Shown here in pieces: positions 1 through 9,888 of a stretch of DNA of 60,000 nt. The DNA comes from Adiantum capillus-veneris (taxonomy: Eukaryota; Streptophyta; Polypodiopsida; Polypodiales; Pteridaceae), in the NCBI GenBank assembly GCA_014529385.2, contig CM043962.1, positions 92,642,180-92,702,179 of the forward strand. Reading direction: 5' to 3'. The stretch's first letter is position 1. Every line of letters starts with the position of its first letter. The notes beneath the pieces are model-generated. The model saw nothing but the letters and a program-made list of their open reading frames with translations. It did not search any database and was not told where the DNA came from. Position numbers and translations under genes: made by a program.

Positions 1-528
1 AAATGTGATGCCCTTAATTTAACTCATATAGCCGCCCACATGAGGTTCAATGGCCACCCTATTTTAAAAGGGTGGTGTGAACAAAATAAGGGAGAGCCCA
101 TGGCGTAGAGAAGGGTCAACAGTGCCAGCGCGCAGGGAAGCAAAGGAGGGAAGGAAGAGTCGCGCCGGGCTGTAGAGAGCTCGCCTGAGCACGGCCAAGA
201 AGAGTAACATGCCTAGCTCGCCAGCGCACTCCAGTTTGGTCCTAGTCGCACTGGATTTGGTGAAGGTCCATCCCGCCGCCTTGCCACATCATCAAGACGA
301 GTCCCGCGCCACATCACTCACGGGGCCGTGATTGATGGGCCGAGGCAAAAATGGGGGGGGGGGGGGGGGGGCAAATTTTAGGAAAAGAAAACGAGGGCAA
401 GAGGGGAAGGAAGCTCTTCATCCTCTCTCTCGACCTCGGCTAACGGAGGCAAAGCTCCTTGGCTAACGGGAGAACGAGAAGAGGGGAGAAGCTCGAAGGC
501 AGGAAGGGGTGAGGGTAAGCAAGAGAGG

Positions 529-530
<2 letters not shown>

Positions 531-620
<90 letters not shown>
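531..620. repeat. (TC)45 microsatellite in 5' LTR of A
   Basis: Uninterrupted 90-bp TC tract. The equivalent tract in the other LTR (4859-4912) is 54 bp. It creates long spurious Arg-Glu or Ser-Leu reading frames. Confidence 0.97.
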
Positions 621-621
<1 letters not shown>

Positions 622-661
622 ACTGTGGCGAGCAAGCTCGAGGCTTGAATCCGGTGAAGCA

Positions 662-793
662 CTCGGTAAGGGAAAGGATGCTTGGCAAGAGCAGGTAAGG
701 CAGATCTCGGTAAGGGAAAGGATGCTTGGCAAGAGCAGGTAAGGCAAATCCCGGCAAGGGAAAGGATGCTTGGCAAGAGTAGATAAGCAGATT
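662..793. repeat. 44-bp minisatellite, three units, in LTR of A
   Basis: Units start at 662, 706 and 750, each beginning CTCGGTAAGGGAAAGGATGC or a close variant. The same three-unit array at the same 44-bp spacing is in the other LTR (4954-5085), so it predates this insertion. Confidence 0.9.
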
Positions 794-1275
794 TGGGCAA
801 GGGAAAGTAAAGGCGAGGAAATTTGACAAGAGCAAATGTCAGAGCTCCACAAGCATTCAAGAAGTCTAGGGTTAAGTAATAAGATAAGGGAGCGGTAAGG
901 CAAGAAGGAGAGAGGTACATATTTGGGAATTATAAGGACATCAAGCAGGGAATTTCACCAGATATCTACGTCCTAATCAGCTTCAAATGGCTCTAATGGG
1001 TGGCAGGCATAAGTGAGTTATTTATAGTCGTGATCTAATTTGAGAGCATTAAACTCTCCTAACACCATCAGTGCCGTTAACGGCAAACATTTGTAATCGA
1101 ATTTCACTTCGGCTAATCATTAGCAGCTTAAAACATTCCGGTTGTCAAATTTTAAGCATTTAAGATGTTTTCAGTCTTTTGCTTTGTGTTTGGCATCTAG
1201 TCTCTCGCACCTCCCACAGCCAGAGGCCTGGCGCCTGCCCGGCTCACGTAGCGAACACATATCCCCCAACATCTT

Positions 1276-1290
1276 TGGTGATCCCGACGC
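1276..1290 (+). other. Candidate primer-binding site of element A
   Basis: TGGTGATCCCGACGC begins four bases after the LTR's terminal CA, the usual place for a PBS. It starts with TGG, complementary to a tRNA CCA end. The primer tRNA is not identified, and it is not the Met-type site used by most other elements here. Confidence 0.5.
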
Positions 1291-1316
1291 GAAACGAGCC
1301 ACGGTGGGAGGTAAAG

Positions 1317-1889
1317 ATGGAGATGCCAGAACAGTTAAAGCAGTTTATTGAAGATTTCAGTGCCAATAGATTTGATAAAAATGTGGTAGTTACAGATTTT
1401 CCAAAAATGATGGAATTGGTTCAGGGGTATCTACAGGAAGCAAAACCCATCCAGATAAAAAAGCAGAGTGATGATGTTGTAGAGCTAGCACTTTATGCTG
1501 TTCGGGAGCAGTATTATATTTTTTAGGGATATGATCCAGAAGGTTTTATTGCATGTTACGAAGCTGAGATGAAGAGCCAAAATGTTCTAGAAGATCGGAT
1601 GATTGTAGCTTTTGAGGAGGTTGTAAACTCGGATTTTAAAAAGCAGGTTCGAGAACTGGCAGAAGCATATCCCACACGGTGGGAGTATTTTGCAGAGGAA
1701 TTTATTTATGAAAGCTCAAGGATTCTAAATCGGGAAATAAAGGAGATTACTGAACAAAGTAAGGTTGTCTTCATTAAAGGCGAAGGGGATCAGATGCAGA
1801 TCCTCAACTATGATGAATTCTGGGAGCATATTTCTGCAAGAAGCAAAGCCAAAGAAAATGCGGAGTTAAAAGTAGCAGATTCAATTTAA
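1317..1889 (+). pseudogene. Unrecognised gag-like ORF of element A
   Basis: One frame of 190 codons from ATG at 1317, interrupted only by an in-frame TAG at 1524-1526 and ending TAA at 1887-1889. It begins MEMPEQLKQFIEDFSANRF and later contains AEAYPTRWEYFAEEFIYESS. The composition is helical and acidic, with no zinc knuckle or signal peptide. Position directly after LTR and PBS suggests a Gag protein, but I do not recognise the family. The in-frame continuation beyond the stop shows recent inactivation or a readthrough-type stop; the former is likelier, because the following sequence has several frameshifts. Confidence 0.5.
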
Positions 1890-2803
1890 CAGGAGCATAT
1901 TTTGAGCAACAAAGAAAAGATAAACGATGAATTTAATGTTGAAACAGGCTTATATGAATTTTTTTCAAAGATTGATTACATGGATGCTACCTCTAATAAT
2001 GGTTCTAGTGAAGACATAGACTGTACAGCAAGTGGTTCACAAGCTGTTGACCTTGACATGGATTATTATGAAGGAGTTCATCAAGCAGGTGAGCCTCTAC
2101 AGGATATTTCTAAAACTATAAGCACCTATAGCCGAGCAGGACAACATGTTTGTTGCAGATGAGTGCATAAATAAAGATGTTATATACACAATAGCTGATG
2201 AAGTGACCAAGATTGTGGACCCAGCACAGGATGAGCCTGAGGATGTCAATGAACTTATGATTGCTACTAGCCATATGTTTGCAGATACTGATATCATAGA
2301 AGAAGATGCAATAATCAATGATTTCTTGTCTAGATTTTGAAGGAGATGTTTATGGCAGTATAGAAGAGCTTTCTGATGCGTATACCTCTTTAGAGGGGGT
2401 GCCAGATGAGCTTTTACAGTTATATAATGTATTGCTAAGTGGAGATGAGGAAGCAGAGGATGATATGGATGAGTATGAAGATTGCTCGGATCATGCTGAT
2501 TGTGAACAGATTATAGACAGGGATTTTACATCTAAGCTTGTACATGGGCTGCGCTAGATTTGGATGCTATTTCTTTTGATGCTTATGTCAGTGATGTCTT
2601 GGCTGCCAGTAAAAGGGAGTCAGATTTCTTTAATGCTTTTTGGTAACGAGCTTAAGTTGCCAACAGTTTACGGGATGTGGGTGTTGCACTATGTTTTAGG
2701 TGAAGCTCTAGTATATTGCGGAGCCCATCAATGCTATGTGATCTCGATGGTGTTTGATCCTGGAGATTCTAAGGATATTCATAAGCAGATTCAATATGGA
2801 TGA
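1890..2803 (+). pseudogene. Decayed acidic coding stretch downstream of the gag-like ORF
   Basis: Open segments at 1902-2162, 2146-2340, 2318-2557 and 2564-2803 overlap in successive frames and read as one protein broken by frameshifts. The first continues the frame of the upstream gag-like ORF. The product is strikingly acidic (runs such as DEEAEDDMDEYED). No domain recognised. It probably represents the Gag C terminus or a Gag-protease linker. Confidence 0.4.
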
Positions 2804-2850
2804 ATACTGATCAGTATGCATAGTAATTGCGTGCTATTTGAACCAGGGGT

Positions 2851-2975
2851 AGCATATATGCACCAGAAATGCTTGATGTTAATTGATACAGGAAATGTAT
2901 GCTCATGTGGATATTATGATGCTCCAGTGTGTGGGAAATTCCTTATTATCCCATTTGATCTTGGGGGCTACTAAA
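2851..2975 (+). pseudogene. Possible aspartic-protease remnant of element A
   Basis: An open stretch ending in TAA at about 2975 contains KCLMLIDTGNVCS; the Asp-Thr-Gly at 2885-2893 follows hydrophobic residues, as at a retropepsin active site. The flap and second half are not recognisable. The placement after gag-like sequence fits, but the motif is short and could be chance. Confidence 0.35.
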
Positions 2976-4070
2976 GTGCAAGTTGCAGATACGGAGGATA
3001 CCAGACGCCTGATGTAGCACGCTGCACGATACAAGGTTTTGTTTTCTAGATTATGCTAAGTCAGAAGAGTGTTTGGTTATGCGTTCAATAAGATTACATG
3101 GTTGGCTTCCAACTGACTTCTTTGGACAATTGATGAAGTATCTTCATATCTTTTGAGTTGGTTATGTTACCAGAACTTAAGGTAAAGGACTTGACGGCCA
3201 TTCTGTGTGCAGACAGAGTAAGGCATACTTGAGCTTGACAAGGTTCCTTAAAGAGAGCTTAATGGTCAAGCCGTGTGCATCATTAACTGGAGCACTTGAG
3301 TCTGGCGTGGTTCACTAAATAGGTTATCCATAATTGAATGCTTTGAAGATACAGGAGATATGGTTCATAGATTTTTGATGGGCAGCTACCTAATGATTAA
3401 GCTAGAAAATTGATGATAGGGTATAAGCCTTATTTCGTTTTTCATAATGTGAGTCTGATGATGGAAAGAGCTTAAGGTACCTAAAGCAGATGTAGATTAA
3501 AGTGCAGTTGGCACATACCAGAGGCTGTGCAGGTTCAAAGGGGGTGGATGTCGTGCAACTCTACTGCCATGGAGAGAAAAAGAGCAGAGAAATGCAAGAT
3601 AAGCTTCTTGGAAGCGTACACCTTTAGTGAGCACTGATCAGGGCTTGTTAACAGGTCAAGCTTAATGATTAATGTATGCCAGATGTGGCTTAAAAGGGCC
3701 AACTGATACCTTAATGATGCTAAAAAGGACTATGCTTGAAGTGAGCACAGATGGGAGATTATGATCTAAAATTGTAGTGCTTGAACTGCTCTACCAGCCT
3801 GTCTTTACGGCTCATCGATTGGAGCTATGATGAAGAAGTTATGGCAATTTGAAGTTTAAGTTGATTGCAGATCCGTACCGGATTGGGCAACTGCAGCTAA
3901 GATGACAGAATTGAAATGAATGTATGCGCCTGAAGTTCTCACTCTGAGGAGCGCGTCGGTATTTTCAAATCAATGAACGGAGCCCCGGTCGCGAAGATAT
4001 TGACCGATGAAGATTCACCGCGGGCCGGTTCTGTACCAGTCCAGTCCGCTCGATCGGAGTGCCACCTGGG
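2976..4070 (+). other. Degenerate interior of element A without recognisable domain
   Basis: About 1.1 kb with stops in all frames. I looked for RT (FxDD), RNase H and integrase motifs in plus-strand frames and saw none. Short open pieces occur, including an unrecognised plus-strand frame around 3940-4090. Pol is either deleted or unrecognisable. Confidence 0.5.
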
Positions 4071-4366
4071 AGTTTTTGGCTCTCGATCGGGTTTTGGAAT
4101 GCAATGATTGCGGGGAAATGCCAACACGGCTACGGCTTGCTAAAGAAAAATGAGCTGCTAGGCAATGCTTGGTTGATGTGTATACTAAATGTGACGCAGT
4201 TACGAAAGCACAAGAAGTTTGCTAAGCTCTTTGTCTGGAATGTTGTCTCCTAGAGCATGTTGATTGCGGAATTTACCCAATAGGCAGTGGATGAGAGAAT
4301 TTTGGATAAGATTATTGCCTTGGTTGGCATGTATGCCAAATGTGATGCCCTTAATTTAACTCATAT
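4071..4366 (+). pseudogene. Pentatricopeptide-repeat (PPR) gene relic
   Basis: Translations in shifting frames give WNAMIAGKCQHGYG (from 4095), LVDVYTKCDAVTKAQEV (about 4173-4225), NVVS*SMLIAEFTQ and ALVGMYAKCDAL (to about 4353). These are characteristic fragments of plant PLS-type PPR repeats, proteins that bind organellar RNA. Stops and frameshifts make it non-functional. The last repeat runs into the terminal repeat of element A: its KCDAL codons are the first bases of the window-start copy, so the LTR or duplicated unit may include PPR sequence. Confidence 0.65.
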
Positions 4367-4856
4367 AGCCGCCCACATGAGGTTCAATGGCCACCCTATT
4401 TTAAAAGGGTGGTGTGAACAAAATAAGGGAGAGCCCATGGCGTAGAGAAGGGTCAACGGTGGCAACGCGTAGGGAAGCAAAGGAGGGAAGGAAGAGTCGC
4501 GCCGGGCTGTAGAGAGCTCGCCTGAGCACGGCCAAGAAGAGTAACATGCCTAGCTCGCCAGCGCGCTCCAGTTTGGTCCTAGTCACACTAGATTTGGTGA
4601 AGGTCGATTCCACCACCCTGCGAAGTCATTAAGACGGGTCCCACACCACATCAGTCACGGCGCCGTGACTGATGGGCTGAGGCAAAAATTGGGGGGAGCC
4701 AAATTTTAGGAAAAGAAAACGAGGGCAAGAGGGGAAGGAAGCTCTTCATCCTCTCTCTCAACCTCGGCTAACGGAGGCAAAGCTCCTTGGCTAATGGGAG
4801 AACGAGAAGAGGGGAGAAGCTCGAAGGCAGGAAGGCGTGAGGGTAAGCAAGAGAGG

Positions 4857-4913
<57 letters not shown>

Positions 4914-5563
4914 ACTGTGGAGAGCAAGCTCGAGGCTTGAATCCGGTGAAGCACTTGGTAAGGGAAAGGATGCTTGGCAAGAGCAGGTAAGGCATATCTC
5001 GGTAAGGGAAAGGATGCTTGGCAAGAGCAAGTAAGGCAAATCTCGGCAAGGGAAAGGATGCTTGGCAAGAGCAGCTAAGCAGATTTTGGCAAGGGAAAGT
5101 TAAGGCGAAGGAAATTTGACAAGAGCAAATGTAAGAGCTCCACAAGCATTCAAGGAGTCTAGGGTTAAGTAATAAGATAAGGGAGCGGTAAGGCAAGAAG
5201 GAGAGAGGTACATATTTGGGAATTACAAGGACATCAAGCAGGGAATTTCACCAGATATCTGCATCTTGATCAACTTCAAATGGCTCTAATGGTAGGCATA
5301 AGTGAGTTATTTATAGTCGTGATCTAATTTGAGAGTATTAAACTCTCCTAACACCATCAGTGCCGTTAACGGCAAACATTTGTAATTGAATTTCACTTCC
5401 GCTAATGATTAGCAGCTTAAAACATTCCACCTGTCAAATTTTAAGCATTTAAGGTGTTTTCAGACTCTTTTGCTTTGTTGTTTGGCATCTAGTCTCTCGC
5501 ACCTCCCACAGCCAGAGGCGCGACGCCTGCCTAGCTCACGTAGTGAACACATATCCCCCGACA
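4338..5563 (+). repeat. 3' LTR of element A
   Basis: Direct repeat of 1-1271, ending CA at 5562-5563. It contains (TC)27 at 4859-4912 and the same 44-bp minisatellite at 4954-5085. No purine-rich tract precedes 4338, consistent with the LTR starting further left, within or before the PPR relic. Confidence 0.7.
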
Positions 5564-5967
5564 CCGTGCTAATTATACTTATGTGTTTACTTAGTGTTAT
5601 TCTTTGGCAATTCAAAACCTTAGTTGCTACTCCTCTTAGCCTTTGAAAATTAACACTTAAGTATCTACATCCACCGCTCAAACTGGTTAATTATAGAGAG
5701 TAGTGGGGTGGGTCTAACATAGCAAAATTGCCGAGGAATAGCTCCTTTTGGACTTATTATGGCTCAATAATGGTAAAGCCGTAGGCAAGTCTAAAAAGGT
5801 CCCATTATTAAGAGAAAATCTCCCGAGGTGTGCACCATATCCCACATAGTAGGCTCAACAAAATCGATAAGAGATCCCAATCCCACTTACCCTAATATAA
5901 TTAATAAAATTAACCATTAATAGGCTACTTAAGGACGTCTCTTCTTAAGTAAGAAAAGAGAAACCAA
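5564..5967 (-). other. 5' leader of B0
   Basis: Reverse complement aligns with 27743-28130 of B1, including segments near CCTTAGTTGCTACTC. The position matching the B1 gag ATG reads ATA here, so the start codon is lost. Confidence 0.7.
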
Positions 5968-5981
5968 ATGTCTGATACCAT
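5968..5981 (-). other. PBS of B0 (initiator tRNA-Met type)
   Basis: Minus strand reads ATGGTATCAGACAT directly after LTR end CCATTACA. It is a two-base variant of TTGGTATCAGAGC. Confidence 0.75.
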
Positions 5982-6123
5982 TGTAATGGAAATGGCCTAT
6001 GAACTTTGAGAATAGCGGAATTAAGAGAATTAGAGCGAGCATTTTTTTGATATCACTTTGAGAACATAGAGGGTGAACTTAATTTATGGTAGCAACATAA
6101 ACATAGTGCTTAATTAACTTGGC

Positions 6124-6408
6124 ATGAACAATACTTTTGCAAGAGAGAGAATATTAGAGAACATGACAATAGTTGAGGGCTCGATTTACTTGGAGCCGAT
6201 CCCCCCTCCAAAAGGTATTTGTATTAAAGATTCTCCTATCAAGAGAGACTTGGTACAATACAATCTTTGTGTTCCTTGTGACCTAGGTGATGCAATGAAA
6301 ATGGAAAGCTTCGTGCATCACGAGTATAACATAAACTTTGCAAAAAGCATTAACTATCCCAAGCCTCAGTCCCAAGGCCTCAAACACCTTGAAGGTGGAG
6401 AGAGCTAG
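6124..6408 (+). other. ORF antisense to the family-B LTR
   Basis: A 94-codon ORF starting MNNTFARERILENMTIVEG and containing DLVQYNLCVPCDLGDAMKM. Equivalent reading frames, partly broken, lie antisense in the LTRs of B1 (about 27350-27600) and B2 (34668-34892 and 40964-41488). No known domain, signal peptide or membrane segment. Most likely incidental, but recurrence across copies is noted. Confidence 0.3.
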
Positions 6409-6655
6409 CGGGGAATGAGGGTAGGGAAGAGGAAGAAGAATCATCCATAGGAGACAGAAATAGTTCCTCACTTATCATCGCTCTTCTTGCTTAGCATAGC
6501 ATAAGAACATAGTAATGAAGATGAAGAAGATGACAAGCTTAAGCATTGAAGCATGGTTCTTGGTTGGATTTGCATTCCATAGCCCAGAGTGTTGGTGTAG
6601 GCTCAACAAGCTTGGAGAAGGAGATGGAGCTCCTGCACTTTGCACTTCACACGAT

Positions 6656-6657
<2 letters not shown>

Positions 6658-6728
<71 letters not shown>
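6658..6728. repeat. Compound (TG)n(AG)n microsatellite in B0 LTR
   Basis: About 35 bp of TG followed by about 36 bp of AG. The B2 LTR has a CA tract at the equivalent place (about 34346-34392). Confidence 0.95.
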
Positions 6729-6731
<3 letters not shown>

Positions 6732-7553
6732 CCTCTCTCTCTCTCTCGTTTTATTTAACTTATCATTTGGACATGTGTCCTCTTTTTTCTCTTTGAGAGA
6801 AAGAACTTAATTATTTATTTTTATGCATCTAAATTCTCATTGGACCCCTTTAAAGCCTATCCAATACGATTCAAACACATCATGAGGGCCACATGGGGAG
6901 GATCTTGACATGTGTCTTTTATGCTTCTTAAGTCATTTGATTTGAATTGAACACTTCAAGCATCTAGTCATTTAAGCATGGAAACCGTTTATGCCTCTTG
7001 AGAGTTTATGTTTGAATTGAACACTTCAAGAACCTTAGTCATTTAAGCATGAGAAGCATCTCAAGCTTGGGAAATATTACCACAAACACTTTAAGCACTT
7101 TAGTTAGCAAGCCGACAAGCACCTCATGCTTGGGTAGGATTCTCATGTCATGGTCAGCCCTAGCTTGCCGAAGGTCAAAGGACTTTTTAATACTAACTTT
7201 TGGAGGTCTTTAATGAAGCTAACCCTAAGGTCTTTTAAGTTCCATTAGATGCACATTGCTCTTTGATAGACTACCTCCTTTTGGACCCCTATTGAGATGT
7301 AACCATCTCTCTTCTTGGTCCTTTGCTTAGGTAAATCTAGAAGTACTTATTGCACATTGCTCTTTGGTATACCGTCTCCTTTTGGACTCCTATTGAGATG
7401 CAATCATTTCTCCTTTTGGTCGCATGTTTGAGATAGGTCTAAAAGCACATATCTATATACTAACTCTTGTTCCCCTTTTATCTTTCCATATTAAATGATC
7501 AGTTTAATATGAGGAAATCATTTGGGTTTGTTAGATATTAGATTTTATGAGAC

Positions 7554-7591
7554 ACACATTGTGTTGGTGTTGGTGTTGGTGTCATAGCCAG

Positions 7592-7625
<34 letters not shown>

Positions 7626-8428
7626 GCCTAAGAACAATGTCGATGTCAAGGTCGGAGATACCCATACACCCAATCTCTCTCTCTCTCTCTCTCTCAAGCT
7701 CGATCGTGTGTGAGCCGATGTGTGAGAGCAAGGAATTGGAGAGTCGTGGCACTACAGGGGGTAGTCGAATTTGTCAAGACCTTGTGGGAATTATCCCTTG
7801 CACACATAATTGTGTAAGGCTTAAACTTTAAAATAAAATCATTTTTTAAACTACACTGACGAGCTAGAGACTGACAGACTCTGCAGGCTTTTGACGAGCG
7901 AGGCCAAAAGGAGAGAGTGTGTGTGGGTCATGCTCGACCTCATTTGCAGCAAGCAAAGCCAAGCCAAGCCTTGTTCCCTTCTCACGATCCCAACACTGTC
8001 GATTTGCTGCACTGCCCGTTGTTCAACCAATTTCAATCTGGTTGCTTTTGATTCTTGCTTCGCTGCCCATGCTGTCGACCAAGCCTTTGAATGCTTTTGA
8101 TTCCGCCTCTTGCTTGGTGTTGCCCCAATTCTATGCAGTGAGTCTGGTTTGATATGTTTATGGTTCCTTGCCCGACTCTGTTCCATTGCTATTGATGCTC
8201 GCCTGGAATTGCAAGCCTCGTTTCCTGCCTACTCGGCTTCCTCTTTGAGATGCAATTCCAAGCTCCATTCTCTCTCTCTCTGCCTTGCTAGTTCACTGAC
8301 TGAGGAGGTGCTCGATTTCCTGTAGAACCTGCTCTCCTATAGAGCTTGCCAAAACTCTCCACGATTCCTGACAGGGGTCGCTGCACGCGGGGATTCGAGC
8401 CCCTGTGCCCCGAGCTCTGATACCAATT
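7554..8428 (-). mobile_element. 5' leader of minus-strand element E
   Basis: Non-coding stretch between B0 and the LTR of E. It has two TC tracts (about 7593-7622 and 7674-7696) and no supported gene. On the minus strand a B-box-like GGCTCGAATCC lies just downstream of the PBS. B0 appears to have inserted here. Confidence 0.5.
8414..8426 (-). other. PBS of element E
   Basis: Plus strand GCTCTGATACCAA, i.e. TTGGTATCAGAGC on the minus strand, an exact initiator tRNA-Met type PBS two bases from the end of the LTR at 8429. Confidence 0.8.
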
Positions 8429-9735
8429 TGAAGGAAGCTACGGATGGAGTGCAAGGGAAGAAATGGAGAGGAGAGCAGACTTTGTTTGGGTGGAGCATGA
8501 GAGAGTTATAGACTCTCTCCTCCTTATTTGCTTTATGGACAAATAATGCAAGAGGGCGGGCACCCGGCCACAATCGAGCGACGGGGCCTAAAACCCAACA
8601 ACTCTTGAGCACCCATGTCACCGGGAGTGCGAGAACTCATACTTAGCCACTCTAGAGCACTTGAGAGTGTGAGAACAAGAAAAGGGAGGGAGCAAAATCC
8701 AATGAGCCTGTCCTTTTCTATTCATGCAAACTTACCATTAGTCCTTGTATGAAATGCCAACCATTTGTCCAATGAGTAGTAAAGGCTTGAAATGGAACTT
8801 AATGCTTATGCAAACACATGTCTAGCTTGCCTTTCTTGAAAGAACTCGTGCCACTCCTCTTTTGACTTGTGTTTATTAAGGGTACACTCATACACACACT
8901 AATTTGCCCAAGTTCACAAAGCAAGCGCAAGCTACTTTGGACATGTGGCCTAGCCAAAGTTGGAAGAGGTCTAGGATCAGCTTACCAAAAATGGTGGGGT
9001 TGATATAACCTTAGACTTTAGCTTTTTTTTTTTCACTTATTAAAAACCATAAACTGATCCTTTAACTTAACTAACTTAGGTGCAAGACCTTTGCACTAAT
9101 CTTGGAGGTTTTATGAAGTTGACTTGGGCTAGAGTATACCTGCTAATTTAGGATGTGCTAATTAAGACAACCTTTGGTAAAATTGATACTCACCATTGGG
9201 CTTTAGAGATTTAACTCTTGTGCAAAACCTTGGCACAATGATTAAGAGGTTCCACCAAGCTCATCCGAAAACTTGCAAAATTTAGGTCTGCTAAATTTAA
9301 ACTATTTGTGGCAAGTTAGAAATTTACCCTAAGGCTTTCCAACCTTCATACTTGGATTCTAAAGAGTTATTTTAATTATTTGAACTTAGCATAGCTATGT
9401 TCCATTTTTAAACTCCTATAATTACTACAGATAACCTCCTTTATCTTCTACCTTTGATCAAGGCTGCTCGAGATATATTTATCTTTCCTTGTACCTTTGA
9501 TCAAGGTTGCTTGGGATATATTCATCCTTCCTTGACCTGTACCTATGACTGACATAACTAGATAACAATTACTATTTCTCTTTTATGGACTCTTCTTTTG
9601 ATCCCAAGCCTTTGACCGAGCTCTTCCATAAGCACTTAAATCTACCTCACTTGTTCTCTTTTATTTTCCTTGGATTTAAATGGACAAATTAAGATGGAAA
9701 ATACTTTAGAAGGTTAGAAATTAATTTTCATGACA
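8429..9735 (-). repeat. LTR of element E, flanked by PBS and PPT
   Basis: On the minus strand it starts TGTCATGAAAATTAATTTC and ends CTTCCTTCA, 1307 bp. The start resembles that of family-B LTRs. Its left side carries a PBS and its right side a PPT, so in minus-strand order internal 3' end, LTR and internal 5' end are consecutive: one LTR shared by two element bodies, or a recombination product. Confidence 0.65.
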
Positions 9736-9888
9736 TTACCTCTCCCTTGAAATCATATTCACCACGACTATGGATTAGGGAAAGTAAAGTCATAGCTAGT
9801 CCAGTTGTTTCGAGGAGAGGATTCCTTTTTACTCATTGACATTCTTTCGTAGTGGTGTCTAACTTAGTATGATTACATTGCCTCCACC
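9736..9888 (-). mobile_element. 3' end and polypurine tract of an E-type element
   Basis: Minus strand reads a tract ending TCAAGGGAGAGGTAA directly before the LTR start, preceded by sequence similar to the end of B1 (32520-32650), including a CATAGTCG motif. It ends where homology to the R array begins, near 9889. Confidence 0.65.

Larger units (their letters stand above)
1..1271 (+). repeat. 5' LTR of element A (left end outside window)
   Basis: Matches 4338-5563 along its whole visible length with scattered substitutions. It contains a 19-G run (353-371; only 6 G in the other copy), a (TC)45 tract and a 44-bp minisatellite. It ends CA at 1270-1271, just before the PBS candidate. Because the repeat is already in progress at base 1, its TG start may lie further left. 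Confidence 0.7.
1..5563 (+). mobile_element. Degenerate LTR retrotransposon A
   Basis: Two direct repeats (1-1271 and 4338-5563) flank about 3 kb of decayed coding sequence. Both repeats end in CA after a CCCCC run, and a TGGTGATCCCGACG primer-binding-like site starts four bases after the first. The left repeat is cut by the window edge, so the true left end and target duplication are not visible. The interior has a gag-like reading frame and a possible protease DTG, but I find no reverse transcriptase, RNase H or integrase, so it is a deleted or non-autonomous element. Its right end abuts the gag start of minus-strand element B0, into which it apparently inserted. Confidence 0.7.
5564..7553 (-). 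mobile_element. Element B0, 5' end of a minus-strand family-B Gypsy element
   Basis: Reverse complement of the LTR, PBS and leader of B1 and B2. The LTR is at 5982-7553, the PBS at 5968-5981, and the leader reaches the degraded gag start codon near 5566, where element A interrupts it. The rest of B0 should lie left of the window beyond A. Confidence 0.8.
5982..7553 (-). repeat. 5' LTR of B0
   Basis: On the minus strand it begins near TCTCATAAAATCTAATATC (TG lost) and ends CCATTACA. It aligns with the LTRs at 26333-27729 and 39955-41723. It contains a GT/GA compound microsatellite and, on the opposite strand, the recurrent ORF at 6124-6408. Confidence 0.8.

Noticed and set aside
378-920. Long minus-strand ORFs with Arg-Glu runs (also 4706-5196)
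   Set aside because: They are translations of the TC microsatellite inside the LTR of A and have no domain.
2740-2803. FDPGDS in element A as a further Asp-Pro protease
   Set aside because: It lies in a decayed frame without the flanking hydrophobic and NFIS-like residues; the nearby DTG is the better candidate.
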